DNA of 64,000 bases, from NCBI RefSeq assembly GCF_000737515.1, contig NZ_CP006587.1:3715001-3779000 (forward strand), in the 5' to 3' direction. The notes below the pieces were generated by a model. That model worked only from the letters and a program-made list of their open reading frames with translations. It did no database searches and was not told the origin of the DNA. Positions 32,363 through 41,895 of this stretch are shown here, piece by piece. Each line of letters begins with the position of its first letter. Within the stretch, counting starts at the first letter, position 1. The translations under genes were made by a program, and so were the position numbers. Source of the DNA: Hymenobacter sp. APR13. GTDB taxonomy: Bacteria; Bacteroidota; Bacteroidia; Cytophagales; Hymenobacteraceae.

Positions 32363-34834
32363 ATGCGCCAACTCCTCCCGCTGCTGCTCAGCCTGACCGC
32401 CGCCACGGCCGCTACCGCCCAGACGCCCGCCACCACCTACCGCGCCGCCGAGCGCAGGGTCAACGACCTGGTGCACACCCGGCTGGATTTGCGCTTCGAC
32501 TACGCCAAACGCTACGCCTACGGACAAGCATGGGTGACGCTGAAGCCCCACGGCTACGCCACCGACTCGCTGCGGCTCGATGCCAAGGGCATGGATATTA
32601 AGCAGGTGAGTTTGGTGCAGAATGGCGCGCCCCAGCCGCTGAAATTCACCTACAACCGGCAGCAGCTGTTGGTGCAGCTGGGCCGCGTGGTGCCGGCAGG
32701 GGAGGCCTACACGGTGTACGTGGAATACGTGGCCAAGCCCGATGAGCTGGGGGCCAAGGGCAGCGCGGCCATCGGCGACGCCAAGGGGCTGTACTTCATC
32801 AACCCCGACAGCGCCGTGGCGGGCAAGCCGGTGCAGATCTGGACCCAGGGCGAGACGGAATCCAACTCGGCTTGGTTTCCCACCATCGACAAGCCCAACC
32901 AGAAATCCACCTCCGAAATCAGCCTGACGGTGCCCGCCAAGTACGTCACGCTTAGCAACGGCGCCCTCGTCAGCCAGAAGCCGGCCGGCGCGGGTCTGCG
33001 CACGGACACCTGGAAGATGGACCAGCCGCACGCGCCCTACCTGTTCATGCTGGCCATCGGCGACTTCCGCAAAACCACCGATACCTGGCGCGGTAAGGAA
33101 GTCAGCTACTACCTGGAGCCGCAGTATGCCGGGCAGGCGCGGTCCATCTTCGGCAAGACGCCGCGCATGCTGGAGTTTTTCTCTAACCGGCTCGGGGTGG
33201 AGTTTCCGTGGAATAAGTACGCCCAGGTGGTAGTGCGCGACTACGTAGCCGGGGCCATGGAAAACACCTCCGCTTCCCTGTTCGGGCCCCAGGCCCAGGG
33301 CTCGGCCCGCGAGCTGCTCGATTGGGAGTACGCCGGCGTGGAGCGCGAAGTGGCCCACGAGCTGTTCCACCAGTGGTTTGGCGACTACGTGACGGCCGAA
33401 AGCTGGGGCAACCTGACCGTGAACGAGAGTTTTGCCAACTTCTCGGAGGTGCTTTGGGCCGAGCATGAGTACGGTCCCGATGCCGGCGCCGCCCAGGCCT
33501 ACCGCAGCCTGCGCACCTACCTCATCGACCCCAGCAACCACACCAAGCCCCTGGCCCGCTACCAGTACGCCGACAAAGAGGACCTGTTCGACAACGTGAG
33601 TTACCAGAAGGGCGGTAGCATCCTGAACATGCTGCGCGCCTACCTGGGCGAGGCGGTTTTCTTCAATGGCCTGAAAACCTACCTGACCCAGAACGCCTTC
33701 GGGACCGGGGAGCCGCACCAGTTGCGGCTGGCGCTGGAGCAGGCGTCGGGGCAGGACCTGAACTGGTTTTTCGACCAGTGGTACTACCGCCCCGGTCACC
33801 CCATCGTCAGCATTGACTACGCCTACGATGCTGCCCACCGGGAGCAGACTGTGACCATCAAACAAACCCAATCCGGCCCAGCGTATCAGCTGCCGCTGGC
33901 GGTGGACGTATACCTGAATGGTAAGCCGCAACGGCATCAGGTAAGGATGACGCAGGCCGCCGAAACCTTCCGTTTCCCGGCTGCCACCCGGCCCGAGCTG
34001 GTGAACGTGGACGCCGACAAGGTGCTGCTCTGGCAGAAAACCGACAACAAGCCCCTCACCGAGTACGCCACCCAGCTCCGCCTCGCCCCGCGCTACCTCG
34101 ACCGGCGCGAAGCCCTGGCCGCCGCCCAGACCCAACTCAAAGCCCAGCCCACCGACGCGCTGGCCCGCCAGCTGCTAACGGCCAGCCTTACGGATAAGTC
34201 GCCGGGGCTGCGCCAGTTCGCCATCGAAGCCCTCGACCTGCAGAACCTTGCCCAGCGCAAAGCTGCCGCGCCGGCTCTGGCCCGACTGGCCGCCACCGAC
34301 ACCGTGGTAGCGGTGCGCGCCGCCGCCCTCACGGCTCTGGGCACGTTGAAGGACAAGCAGTACGCGCCGCTGTTCACGAAAGCGCTGGAAAACCCCTCGT
34401 ACCGGGTGCAGGGCGCGGCGCTGCTGGGGCTGCTGGGGCTGCGGCCGGAGCAGGCGCTGGCCCGCGCCGCTGCCTTCGAGGCCGACAACAAGGGAGCCCT
34501 CACCGTAGCGATGGTGCAGGTGTACGGCCAGGCCGGCAGTCCTGCCCAATGGTCCCTGATGCGCACCAAATACGACGCGGCCGACCCACCTAGCCGCTTC
34601 AGTCTGCTGGCCAGCGTCGGCAGCATGATGGGCCGCACCGACGATGCCGCGGCCCTCACCGAAGGCATCACCCGCATCAAAGACCTGACCGTGCGCTACA
34701 AACCCTACATCGACTCCGCCCGCCTCATCGGCCTGCTCCGCCAGATCGAGCAGCAGCAAGCCACCCGCCCCAACGCGGCCCTGGTTGCCCGGCAGGTAAC
34801 CGCCGCCGTCGCCGAAATCGAAGCCGCCAAGTAG
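32363..34834 (+). CDS. M1-family aminopeptidase with C-terminal HEAT-like repeats
   Basis: An 823-residue exported zinc aminopeptidase. The signal peptide is MRQLLPLLLSLTAATAATAQ. The substrate-binding motif is GAMEN (297-301), and the zinc site is HELFH (H332, E333, H336) with E355 in TVNESFANFSE. After the catalytic domain the last ~220 residues are helical repeats (FAIEALDLQNLAQRK, ALTALGTLKDKQYAPL) similar to the ERAP1-like C domain or HEAT repeats. It removes N-terminal residues from peptides in the periplasm. Start chosen at the signal peptide; the longer frame runs into the repeat region. The stop codon TAG lies inside a GTAGAGACGCG repeat. Confidence 0.88.
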   Translation: MRQLLPLLLSLTAATAATAQTPATTYRAAERRVNDLVHTRLDLRFDYAKRYAYGQAWVTLKPHGYATDSLRLDAKGMDIKQVSLVQNGAPQPLKFTYNRQQLLVQLGRVVPAGEAYTVYVEYVAKPDELGAKGSAAIGDAKGLYFINPDSAVAGKPVQIWTQGETESNSAWFPTIDKPNQKSTSEISLTVPAKYVTLSNGALVSQKPAGAGLRTDTWKMDQPHAPYLFMLAIGDFRKTTDTWRGKEVSYYLEPQYAGQARSIFGKTPRMLEFFSNRLGVEFPWNKYAQVVVRDYVAGAMENTSASLFGPQAQGSARELLDWEYAGVEREVAHELFHQWFGDYVTAESWGNLTVNESFANFSEVLWAEHEYGPDAGAAQAYRSLRTYLIDPSNHTKPLARYQYADKEDLFDNVSYQKGGSILNMLRAYLGEAVFFNGLKTYLTQNAFGTGEPHQLRLALEQASGQDLNWFFDQWYYRPGHPIVSIDYAYDAAHREQTVTIKQTQSGPAYQLPLAVDVYLNGKPQRHQVRMTQAAETFRFPAATRPELVNVDADKVLLWQKTDNKPLTEYATQLRLAPRYLDRREALAAAQTQLKAQPTDALARQLLTASLTDKSPGLRQFAIEALDLQNLAQRKAAAPALARLAATDTVVAVRAAALTALGTLKDKQYAPLFTKALENPSYRVQGAALLGLLGLRPEQALARAAAFEADNKGALTVAMVQVYGQAGSPAQWSLMRTKYDAADPPSRFSLLASVGSMMGRTDDAAALTEGITRIKDLTVRYKPYIDSARLIGLLRQIEQQQATRPNAALVARQVTAAVAEIEAAK

Positions 34835-35006
34835 AGACGCGTATTCGCGTCTCGTCGTTGAACGACCGGCACCCAAACAATGCCGGCAACGACAAGCCTG
34901 ACTGGTGTAGAGACGCGACACTTCACGTCTCGTCGTTGCTTACGTTGTTCAGGCTGCGTCGATCCGGGTTGTGCAACCACGAGGCGCAAAGTGTCGCGTC
35001 TCTACA
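34830..35006. repeat. TGTAGAGACGCG-family repeats after the aminopeptidase gene
   Basis: A first copy begins at 34830 and supplies the stop codon of the upstream gene; its core GAGACGCG-TATT-CGCGTCTC (34834-34853) is a perfect hairpin. A second inverted pair is 34906-34938 with 34974-35006. Same family as 31134-31233. Confidence 0.75.
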
Positions 35007-35232
35007 TCGTTTTCAACCCTTGCTGTAGCTGACAACCGCCCGGAATATCGCTGCTCGACAGCAACCCTGGCCCCGTATACGCAGTACGCCTGACCTTCAC
35101 CCAGCCGGTATGCGGGCCTTGCCAACAGAAATGGCCCGACCTTTGGGAAACCGCCACCCGGCGCGCCCCCAACCGGTGGCTACCTGAAGTTGCGCTGCTG
35201 CGTATATTCAGCCAGGCCTGAGCTTGAAGTTT

Positions 35233-37878
35233 ATGACGCAGGAACAACTACGCTTAGCCGCGGCCAACGCCGGGCGGGCCCCATGGAAAAAGTTCGGACC
35301 CTACCTCACCGAGCGCCAGTGGGGCACGGTGCGCGAAGACTACTCAGCTGAAGGCAACGCCTGGGACTACATCACCCACGACATGGCCCGCAGCAAGGCC
35401 TACCGCTGGGGCGAGGAAGGTATCGGCGGTATTTCCGACGACCGACAGTTGCTGTGCTTCGCGGTGGCCCTCTGGAACGGCAAAGACGAGATGCTGAAGG
35501 AGCGCCTGTTCGGCCTCACCAACGGCCAGGGCAACCACGGCGAGGACGTGAAAGAGCAGTACTACTACCTCGACAGCACGCCCACGCACTCCTACATGCG
35601 GATGCTTTACAAGTATCCGCAGCGCAAGTTTCCGTACGGCAAGCTGGTGCGCGAAAACGGCCGCCGCACCCGCCTGGAGCCCGAATACGAGCTGCTCGAC
35701 ACCGGTATCTTCGACCAGAGCCGCTACTTCGACGTGTACGTGGAGTACGCCAAGGCCGGCCCCGAAGACGTGCTCATCAAGCTGACGGTGCACAACCGCG
35801 GCCCCAAAAAGGCCAGCGTGCAGCTGCTGCCGCAGCTCTGGTTTCGCAACACCTGGAGCTGGGACGGCAAGTCCACCCGGCCCAGTATGCGCGAGTCGCA
35901 GCCCGGCGCGGTGCACGCCCAGCACCCCGAGCTGGGCCACTACCACCTCTACTGCGAGCCGCACGGCACGGCCGAGCCGCCCCGCCTGCTGTTCTGCGAA
36001 AACGACACCAACGGCGCCCGCCTCTACAACCTGCCCGCTGAAGGCCGTCACTTCAAGGATGGCATCAATGACTACGTGGTGAACGGTGCGGCAGCCGCCA
36101 TCAACGACGAGCAGGCCGGCACCAAAGTGGCCGCTCAGTATCAGCTGACCGTGCCGGCCGGCGAGGCCCGCACCGTGCGGCTGCGCCTGAGCCAGCCCTG
36201 GCAGGACGCGCCCTTCCACGACTTCGACCACCAGTTCTACCTGCGCCAGACCGAGGCCGACGAGTTCTACAACTGCCTCCAGGAAGGCCTGCCCGCCGAC
36301 CCCGACGTACGCAACGTGCAGCGCCAGGCCTTTGCGGGCATGCTCTGGAGCAAGCAGTTCTACTACTACGACGTGAACCAGTGGCTGAAGGGCGACCCGG
36401 CCATGAGCAAGGCCCCGGCCAGCCGCCGCGCCGGCCGCAACAGCACCTGGCACCACCTCTACAACGCCGACATCATTTCGATGCCCGACAAGTGGGAGTA
36501 CCCGTGGTACGCGGCCTGGGATCTGGCCTTCCACTGCATCCCGCTGGCCATGGTGGATACCGAGTTTGCCAAGCAGCAGCTGCGCCTGTTCACCCAGGAC
36601 CGGTACATGCACCCCAACGGCCAGCTGCCGGCTTACGAGTGGAATTTCTCCGACGTGAACCCGCCCGTGCACGCCTGGGCTACTTGGCGCGTGTACCAGA
36701 TGGACAAGAAACTCCACCACGGCCTCGGCGACACCGTGTTTCTGGAGGCCATGTTTCATAAGCTGGCCCTGAACTTTGCGTGGTGGGTGAACCGCAAGGA
36801 CAAGAGCGAGCGGAACATCTTCGAGGGCGGCTTTTTGGGCCTCGACAACATCGGCGTGTTTGATAGGAGCGCGCCGCTGCCCACCGGCGGCTTCATTGAG
36901 CAGAGCGACGGCACCAGCTGGATGGCCATGTTCGCGCTCAACATGATGCGCATGGCCATGGAGCTGGCCAAGGCCAACCGCGTGTACCAGGAAATGGCCG
37001 GCAAGTTCTTCGAGCACTTCCTCTACATCGCCGACGCCATGACCCGCGGCGGCGACGGGCAGTTCAACCTCTGGGATGAGGAAGACGGCTTCTACTACGA
37101 CGTGCTGCACACCCCCGACGGCGTGCGCACCAAGCTGAAGGTGCGCTCCATCGTGGGGCTGATTCCGCTGTTTGCAGTGGAAGTAGTGGAGCAGGATATT
37201 CTGGATGCGCTGCCTGAGTTTACGGCCCGCGCCACCTGGCTGATCCGGCACCGGCCGCACCTGGCGCAGCTCGTGAGCCGTTGGCAGGAGCCCGGCAAGG
37301 GCGCCCGCCACCTGCTAGGGCTGCTACGCCGCCCGCGTCTCAAGAAGCTGCTCACCCGCATGCTCGACGAAACCGAGTTTCTGTCCGATTACGGCATCCG
37401 GGCCATGTCGCGCTACCACTTGGAGCACCCCTACGTCTACAGCACCCCCGAAACTGACTTCACGGTGCAGTACGTGCCCGGCGAGGCCGAAAGCAGCATG
37501 TTTGGGGGCAACAGCAACTGGCGCGGGCCAATCTGGATGCCCATCAACTTCCTTATTATCGAGTCGTTGCAGCGCTACTATTTCTACTACGGCGACAACT
37601 TCAAAATCGAGTACCCAACGGGCTCCGGCAAGCTGCTCAACCTGCAGCAGGTAGCAGAAGCCCTGGCTGGCCGCCTCACCAAGCTGCTTCTCAAGGATGA
37701 AACCGGCCGCCGCCCCGCCTTCGGCAATGACGAGCGGCTGCAGACTGACCCGCACTTCCAGGACAACCTGCTCTTCCACGAGTACTTCCACGGCGATGCC
37801 GGCCACGGCCTCGGCGCCAGCCACCAAACCGGCTGGACTGGCCTAGTGGTGCGCCTGCTACAGCTCAGCGGCCAGTAG
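35233..37878 (+). CDS. GH63/MGH1-like glycoside hydrolase
   Basis: An 881-residue cytoplasmic-looking glycosidase (no signal peptide) with an (alpha/alpha)6 toroid of the GH63 / mannosylglycerate-hydrolase-like group. The N-terminal part is [26 protein letters not shown]. The toroid has [34 protein letters not shown], a linker, and [20 protein letters not shown]. Expected acidic catalytic residues lie in the ...DNIGVFD... and ...[10 protein letters not shown]... regions, but I cannot fix them from sequence alone. Members cleave alpha-glucosyl or mannosyl glycerate-type solutes. ATG 35233 is used rather than the TTG three codons upstream. An inverted repeat follows the stop. Confidence 0.78.
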   Translation: MTQEQLRLAAANAGRAPWKKFGPYLTERQWGTVREDYSAEGNAWDYITHDMARSKAYRWGEEGIGGISDDRQLLCFAVALWNGKDEMLKERLFGLTNGQGNHGEDVKEQYYYLDSTPTHSYMRMLYKYPQRKFPYGKLVRENGRRTRLEPEYELLDTGIFDQSRYFDVYVEYAKAGPEDVLIKLTVHNRGPKKASVQLLPQLWFRNTWSWDGKSTRPSMRESQPGAVHAQHPELGHYHLYCEPHGTAEPPRLLFCENDTNGARLYNLPAEGRHFKDGINDYVVNGAAAAINDEQAGTKVAAQYQLTVPAGEARTVRLRLSQPWQDAPFHDFDHQFYLRQTEADEFYNCLQEGLPADPDVRNVQRQAFAGMLWSKQFYYYDVNQWLKGDPAMSKAPASRRAGRNSTWHHLYNADIISMPDKWEYPWYAAWDLAFHCIPLAMVDTEFAKQQLRLFTQDRYMHPNGQLPAYEWNFSDVNPPVHAWATWRVYQMDKKLHHGLGDTVFLEAMFHKLALNFAWWVNRKDKSERNIFEGGFLGLDNIGVFDRSAPLPTGGFIEQSDGTSWMAMFALNMMRMAMELAKANRVYQEMAGKFFEHFLYIADAMTRGGDGQFNLWDEEDGFYYDVLHTPDGVRTKLKVRSIVGLIPLFAVEVVEQDILDALPEFTARATWLIRHRPHLAQLVSRWQEPGKGARHLLGLLRRPRLKKLLTRMLDETEFLSDYGIRAMSRYHLEHPYVYSTPETDFTVQYVPGEAESSMFGGNSNWRGPIWMPINFLIIESLQRYYFYYGDNFKIEYPTGSGKLLNLQQVAEALAGRLTKLLLKDETGRRPAFGNDERLQTDPHFQDNLLFHEYFHGDAGHGLGASHQTGWTGLVVRLLQLSGQ

Positions 37879-37899
37879 CGCGGGACTCTGCACAGCCAG

Positions 37900-37959
37900 C
37901 GGCCCGGTTTCCGCTCAGTAGCTGGCCTTGGGCTGAGGTACTGAGCGGAAACCGGGCCG
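37900..37959. terminator. Hairpin after the glycosidase gene
   Basis: CGGCCCGGTTTCCGCTCAGT.. (37900-37920) pairs exactly, 21 of 21 bases, with 37939-37959. It lies 21 bases after the stop codon. There is no long T-run, so it may be a repeat element rather than a classical terminator. Confidence 0.5.
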
Positions 37960-37992
37960 TTGGCTGGTTTGGTTGAAGCTAAATACTGTGCG

Positions 37993-38229
37993 CTAGTTGT
38001 TGCGGTCAGTGAGCAGCGTGAGCTGGGCGGCCATTTCGGCCGGGCCCTGGTACACGAGGCGGCCATTGCGAATGGACCCGGCGTACACCTCTACCTCCGT
38101 GGAATTGTGAGGCAGAAACACCCGCACCGATTCACGCCGGCCGGGCCGGATGAGCGTGATGCCCGTAGGCGAGTTGTCGGGGGAAGCTATTTCGTAAAAG
38201 CCAGCGTTAGTAAGTTGTTTATCAAGCAT
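37993..38229 (-). CDS. Small protein of unknown function
   Basis: A 78-residue protein that I do not recognise. It has a charged N-terminus (MLDKQLTNAGFYEI), a likely beta-rich middle (TGITLIRPGRRESVRVFLP, EVEVYAGSIRNGRLVYQGP) and no signal peptide. The frame is bounded by a plausible ATG, and its GC codon positions look protein-coding rather than random. It lies alone between the GH63-like gene, which it faces, and the ankyrin gene. The ~270 bases upstream are AT-rich and hold no other gene. Confidence 0.45.
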   Translation of the reverse strand: MLDKQLTNAGFYEIASPDNSPTGITLIRPGRRESVRVFLPHNSTEVEVYAGSIRNGRLVYQGPAEMAAQLTLLTDRNN

Positions 38230-38499
38230 TTCAGGTGAGTGGGTTTCACTGGCCCAAATGCTTGGAGTTGTTAGATAGTTTCATTTAGGTAAAAGAATTT
38301 TACTATAAAACTGCGCAGCGCCATTCCGGTAGAAAACTGCCGCCTTTGCCGGCTAGCTTACTGAGGAGCTTACTTATAAGCAGAAATTTCAGGTAGCCCG
38401 CCGGCAAATGGGTGCGTGGCGGGCCTCGTTTCCGCAGCGCTCAATGGCCGGACAATGCGCCCGGCTTTTGGTAGGGTAGGTGCAGGGCTGAAGCGCCCG

Positions 38500-38949
38500 T
38501 TATTTGGCTTTGTGAATCAGCTTCACCACGTCGGAACTACCACCTTCCTTGGCATGCGCCAGCACGTCTTTGCCGTCGCTGTCTTTGGCATTGGGGTTGG
38601 CGCCGCTGGCCAGCAGAAAGGCCGCTACCTCCGCGCTGCCCTCGTCGGCCGCCGCCATCAGGGCAGTGGAATTAAAGGAGTCATTCTTATCGATCTGTGC
38701 CTTGTACTTCACCAGAATCTTGACCAGTTCCAACTGGCCTTTGCCGGCAGCCAGAATCAGGAACGTGGTGGGAAAGCCCGGCACCATCTCCACCGGCGCA
38801 TTGGCGTCGGCGCCAGCGGCCAGCAGCTTCTCTAGGGCTTCCGGCTGGTTTTTTACGATGGTGGCGTAAACCTTCTGAGTAGCCGTTTGGGCGTTGGCCA
38901 GAAATGGCAGTGACAGCAATAAGACAAAAAGCAGTAATAGTTTTTTCAT
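38500..38949 (-). CDS. Small exported ankyrin-repeat protein
   Basis: A 149-residue protein with a clear signal peptide (MKKLLLLFVLLLSLPFLANA, cleavage near residue 20). About four ankyrin units follow: NQPEALEKLLAAGADANAP, TTFLILAAGKGQLELVKILV, STALMAAADEGSAEVAAFLL and SDGKDVLAHAKEGGSSDVVKLI. Ankyrin repeats bind protein partners; this one would act in the periplasm. The start at 38949 is set by the signal peptide. The 295 bases upstream are AT-rich and hold no gene that I recognise. Confidence 0.82.
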   Translation of the reverse strand: MKKLLLLFVLLLSLPFLANAQTATQKVYATIVKNQPEALEKLLAAGADANAPVEMVPGFPTTFLILAAGKGQLELVKILVKYKAQIDKNDSFNSTALMAAADEGSAEVAAFLLASGANPNAKDSDGKDVLAHAKEGGSSDVVKLIHKAK

Positions 38950-39244
38950 GATAAAAGTACATCTGAAAGGAGTGGGCACTCTCAAATGTAAGACTTGATT
39001 ATCGGAATATATCTATTCGCTTAAGAGTCGACTATATGTTCCGGTACCGGAGGATGGTAGCCCGGGTAATAGCCGTAAAACCTAGCTAATGGCTGGTATT
39101 TAAGGCAACTGATTCTGGAAGCGGGAAAAGGGGAGATGTAGCGCAAGCCGCTAACATTGGCAGCAGGACGCAGCAAAGTGCATTTTTCAACTAAGCTGGA
39201 AAATGTCTTAGCTGGGTAGCTTTATAGTGCAATTATATCATTGG

Positions 39245-40306
39245 TCACACGGCCACCGGGGCGGCGTCGGGCTGGCGGCTCATCTGCTGGGCCATCATGC
39301 TGGCCAGAATGATTTGTAGGGCGTGATAAAGCATAAGTGGCAGCAGGAGCAGCCCGGTGGCCGCCATACCCGGAAACAGCAGGCTGGCCATCACGCTGCC
39401 ATGCACCAGTGACTTCTTGGAGCCGCAGAACAAGGCCGTAATTCGGTCCTCGCGCGAGAAGCCCAGCAGCCAGCTCATGCCCCACACCAGCCCGAAAATG
39501 GCGGCGTACAGGCCTACCATGCCCAAAGCCAGCAACGCCACATCGGCAGGGGCGTAGCTGCGGAAGATGCCTTCAGCAAACGACTCGCAGAAGGCTGTAA
39601 ACACGATCAGCAGAATCACCACTTGGTCGGAGATGCGCAGGGCACCTTTGTGGCGCTCGGCAAAGGCGCCGTAGCGGCGGTTGAGCAGCACCCCGGCCAC
39701 CACCGGCAGAATCACCTGCCAAACCAAACTCAGAGCCAGGTTCCAGAGGTGGCCGCCGTCGGCGCTGGTGTTCAGGAATAAGCTGGTCCAGAGCGGCGTG
39801 AGCACAATGCCCAGCAGGCTGCTGATGCTGGCGTTGAAGATGGCCGCCGGCAGGTTGCCGCGTGCAATACTCACCATCACGACGGACGTGGAAACCGTGC
39901 TGGGCAGGGTGCACAGGAAGAAAATGCTTTGCCAGAGCTGCTCGCCCTTCAGACCCTCAAACAGCGGCCGGGCCAACAGCGCCAGCAGCGGAAACGCCAG
40001 AAACGTAATGCCCTGCACCACCACGTGCAGGCGCCAGTTGCGCAGGCCGGCCGTGAGCTTTTCGGCACTCAGGCGCAGGCCGTAGAAAAAGAAAATCAGG
40101 GCCACGCCGGCCGTGGTGATGATTTTCCAGGGAATAGGGCTGCTCTTGCTCCCAACTCCGGGCACTAGGTAGGCCAGCGCCACGGCCCCCACTAGGCCCA
40201 GCAGAAACCAGTCGAGCAGGCCGGCGCGGCGGAGCAAAGCCAGAAGGCGGTTTTCGAACGGCGCGGCCGGCGTGGGCGAGAGAGGTGGAGGGGTGGGCTG
40301 CAGCAT
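39245..40306 (-). CDS. SBF-like transporter, YfeH group
   Basis: A 353-residue membrane protein of the SBF-like (PF13593) group, related to bile acid:sodium symporters and to E. coli YfeH. About ten hydrophobic segments are visible (DWFLLGLVGAVALAYLV, IITTAGVALIFFFYGLRL, SIFFLCTLPSTVSTSVVMVSIA, ILPVVAGVLLN). STVSTSVVM resembles the conserved substrate/sodium crossover region. The substrate is unknown. The ATG at 40306 is preferred over an upstream TTG. Its C-terminal half ends in a short cytoplasmic tail. It is the last of the minus-strand genes here and a terminator precedes it. Confidence 0.8.
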   Translation of the reverse strand: MLQPTPPPLSPTPAAPFENRLLALLRRAGLLDWFLLGLVGAVALAYLVPGVGSKSSPIPWKIITTAGVALIFFFYGLRLSAEKLTAGLRNWRLHVVVQGITFLAFPLLALLARPLFEGLKGEQLWQSIFFLCTLPSTVSTSVVMVSIARGNLPAAIFNASISSLLGIVLTPLWTSLFLNTSADGGHLWNLALSLVWQVILPVVAGVLLNRRYGAFAERHKGALRISDQVVILLIVFTAFCESFAEGIFRSYAPADVALLALGMVGLYAAIFGLVWGMSWLLGFSREDRITALFCGSKKSLVHGSVMASLLFPGMAATGLLLLPLMLYHALQIILASMMAQQMSRQPDAAPVAV

Positions 40307-40322
40307 GAGCAAAGCAAAAGAA

Positions 40323-40351
40323 AAGCGTCAGACTACCGTAGTCTGACGCTT
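40323..40351 (-). terminator. Intrinsic terminator of the PepSY gene
   Basis: On the minus strand AAGCGTCAGACTA-CGG-TAGTCTGACGCTT is followed by a T-rich run. It lies after the PepSY stop codon (40403) and just before the SBF-like gene. Confidence 0.82.
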
Positions 40352-40402
40352 GCCGGCAATACGCAGGGGTCGGGCCGGGGGTTGAGGCCCGCCACCAGCG
40401 CA

Positions 40403-41731
40403 TCAGGCCGCCGTGGCCAGCTTGCGCTGCTTCTTACGGCCCTTCTTCAGCCGGTTCAGCCACATAATCGTGCCCGTAATCGGGAACGTGACGCCCAGCA
40501 GGCACACCACCAGACTCACGATTTTGGAGGGCCAGCCGAAGATGGCGCCCGTGTGCACCGGCTTGAACAAACCCCGCACCCGCTGGCCCAGATTGCGCTG
40601 CTCGTAGGTCTGGCGTTTGAGCACGCTGCCGGAATACTGGTCGAGGTAAACCTCGTCGGTGGCGTTGTCATACACCGCATTCGGCCGCAGCGTGGCCACT
40701 TTGATGCTGCCAGTAGCGTCCTTCGGCAGCTGCAGCGAGTAGTACACGGCGTTGGGCGCCAGCTTCTGCGCCTCGCTCAGCACCGCATCGGCTGAGAGGC
40801 CAGGCGCGGTGGCCGATGTAGCCGGCTGCGCTGGCGTAGCATTAGCGGCTGAGGCGGCGGGTATCAGCGCGGTGGTGCCGGCCGGCACCACCGATACGGG
40901 CGGCTCGGGCCGGTCCATCGGTGAGTTCGTAACGGCGTAGATGCCTTTGTTGAACCACTCAAACGACCACGCCAGCCCCGTGAAGGCAAACACGAACAGC
41001 ACCAGCGCCGAGTAGAAGCCCAGCACCACGTGCAGGTCGTGGTTGAGGCGCTTCCAGCCGCCGCCCCACTTCACCTGCAGCCGCTGCCGCATCGCCTTGC
41101 GCGAGGCCGGCCACCACAGCACCAGCCCGGTTCCGATAATCACCAGAAACAGCAGCGTGCTCACGCCCACCACCAGCTTGCCGATGGCGCCGCCCACCAT
41201 ACCGCGGTGCAGGGCCATCATCGAGAAGAAGAAGGTTTCGCGGTAGTTCAGCTCACCCGTTACGGCGGCAGTGTAGGGGTTCACAAACACCACCGGCCCC
41301 CGGCCGCCTTCGCCGCCTTTACCGGCCTCCTTGCCACCCTTGCCTTCTTTTCCTCGGCCTTCGCCGCTCTTTTCACGCGCGCCTTCGTTTGGCTGGCCGC
41401 CCCGCTCGGGGCGGCCAGCTTCGGGCTTCCGCTCGCCACCGGGGCCGCCGGGGGCTACGGCCAGACTGATTTCCACGGTGCGGGTGGGGTCAGCGTACAC
41501 TTTCAAGCCGGTAATCCTGGCGTCGGGCTTGTAGGCCCGCACGGCCGCCGTGAGCTGGGTTAGCGGCTGGCGCGGGGTGGTGGCGGGCACCACAGAGTAG
41601 CGCTCCGGGTGCCAGGCCTGCTCCAGCTCTTTCTCGAATACCAGCACGCCGCCCGTGAAGCACACCACGGCAACAACCAGCCCCGACGCGAGGCTGAGGT
41701 AGAGGTGAAGGTTGCGAAAGAAAATTTTCAT
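40403..41731 (-). CDS. PepSY-associated membrane protein, iron-uptake linked
   Basis: A 442-residue inner-membrane protein of the PepSY_TM family. It starts with a signal-anchor helix (LHLYLSLASGLVVAVVCFTGGVLVF) followed by the HPERY motif. Two or three further membrane segments are visible (LVVGVSTLLFLVIIGTGLVLWW, LGFYSALVLFVFAFTGLAWSF, SLVVCLLGVTFPITGTIMWL). A glycine/lysine/glutamate-rich low-complexity insert lies at about residues 105-155. Related FoxB/PiuB-like proteins help reduce or release iron from siderophores at the inner membrane. It follows the siderophore receptor gene by 164 bases on the same strand, which fits this role. ATG 41731 is set by the first membrane helix. Confidence 0.85.
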   Translation of the reverse strand: MKIFFRNLHLYLSLASGLVVAVVCFTGGVLVFEKELEQAWHPERYSVVPATTPRQPLTQLTAAVRAYKPDARITGLKVYADPTRTVEISLAVAPGGPGGERKPEAGRPERGGQPNEGAREKSGEGRGKEGKGGKEAGKGGEGGRGPVVFVNPYTAAVTGELNYRETFFFSMMALHRGMVGGAIGKLVVGVSTLLFLVIIGTGLVLWWPASRKAMRQRLQVKWGGGWKRLNHDLHVVLGFYSALVLFVFAFTGLAWSFEWFNKGIYAVTNSPMDRPEPPVSVVPAGTTALIPAASAANATPAQPATSATAPGLSADAVLSEAQKLAPNAVYYSLQLPKDATGSIKVATLRPNAVYDNATDEVYLDQYSGSVLKRQTYEQRNLGQRVRGLFKPVHTGAIFGWPSKIVSLVVCLLGVTFPITGTIMWLNRLKKGRKKQRKLATAA

Positions 41732-41895
41732 AAAGTGTGGGTTGGGCAGCCGGCAGCCGGCATTGCTAGGGTTTTGTTGAATGGCAGAAACTTCGGCGCA
41801 GATGAAAACCCGGGCCGACACCAGTTGCAGCTGGTGCCGGCCGGGCTTTCGACTCACGCTTCACTCACCTGTGTTAGAAAGGCCCGGGTGCGGGC

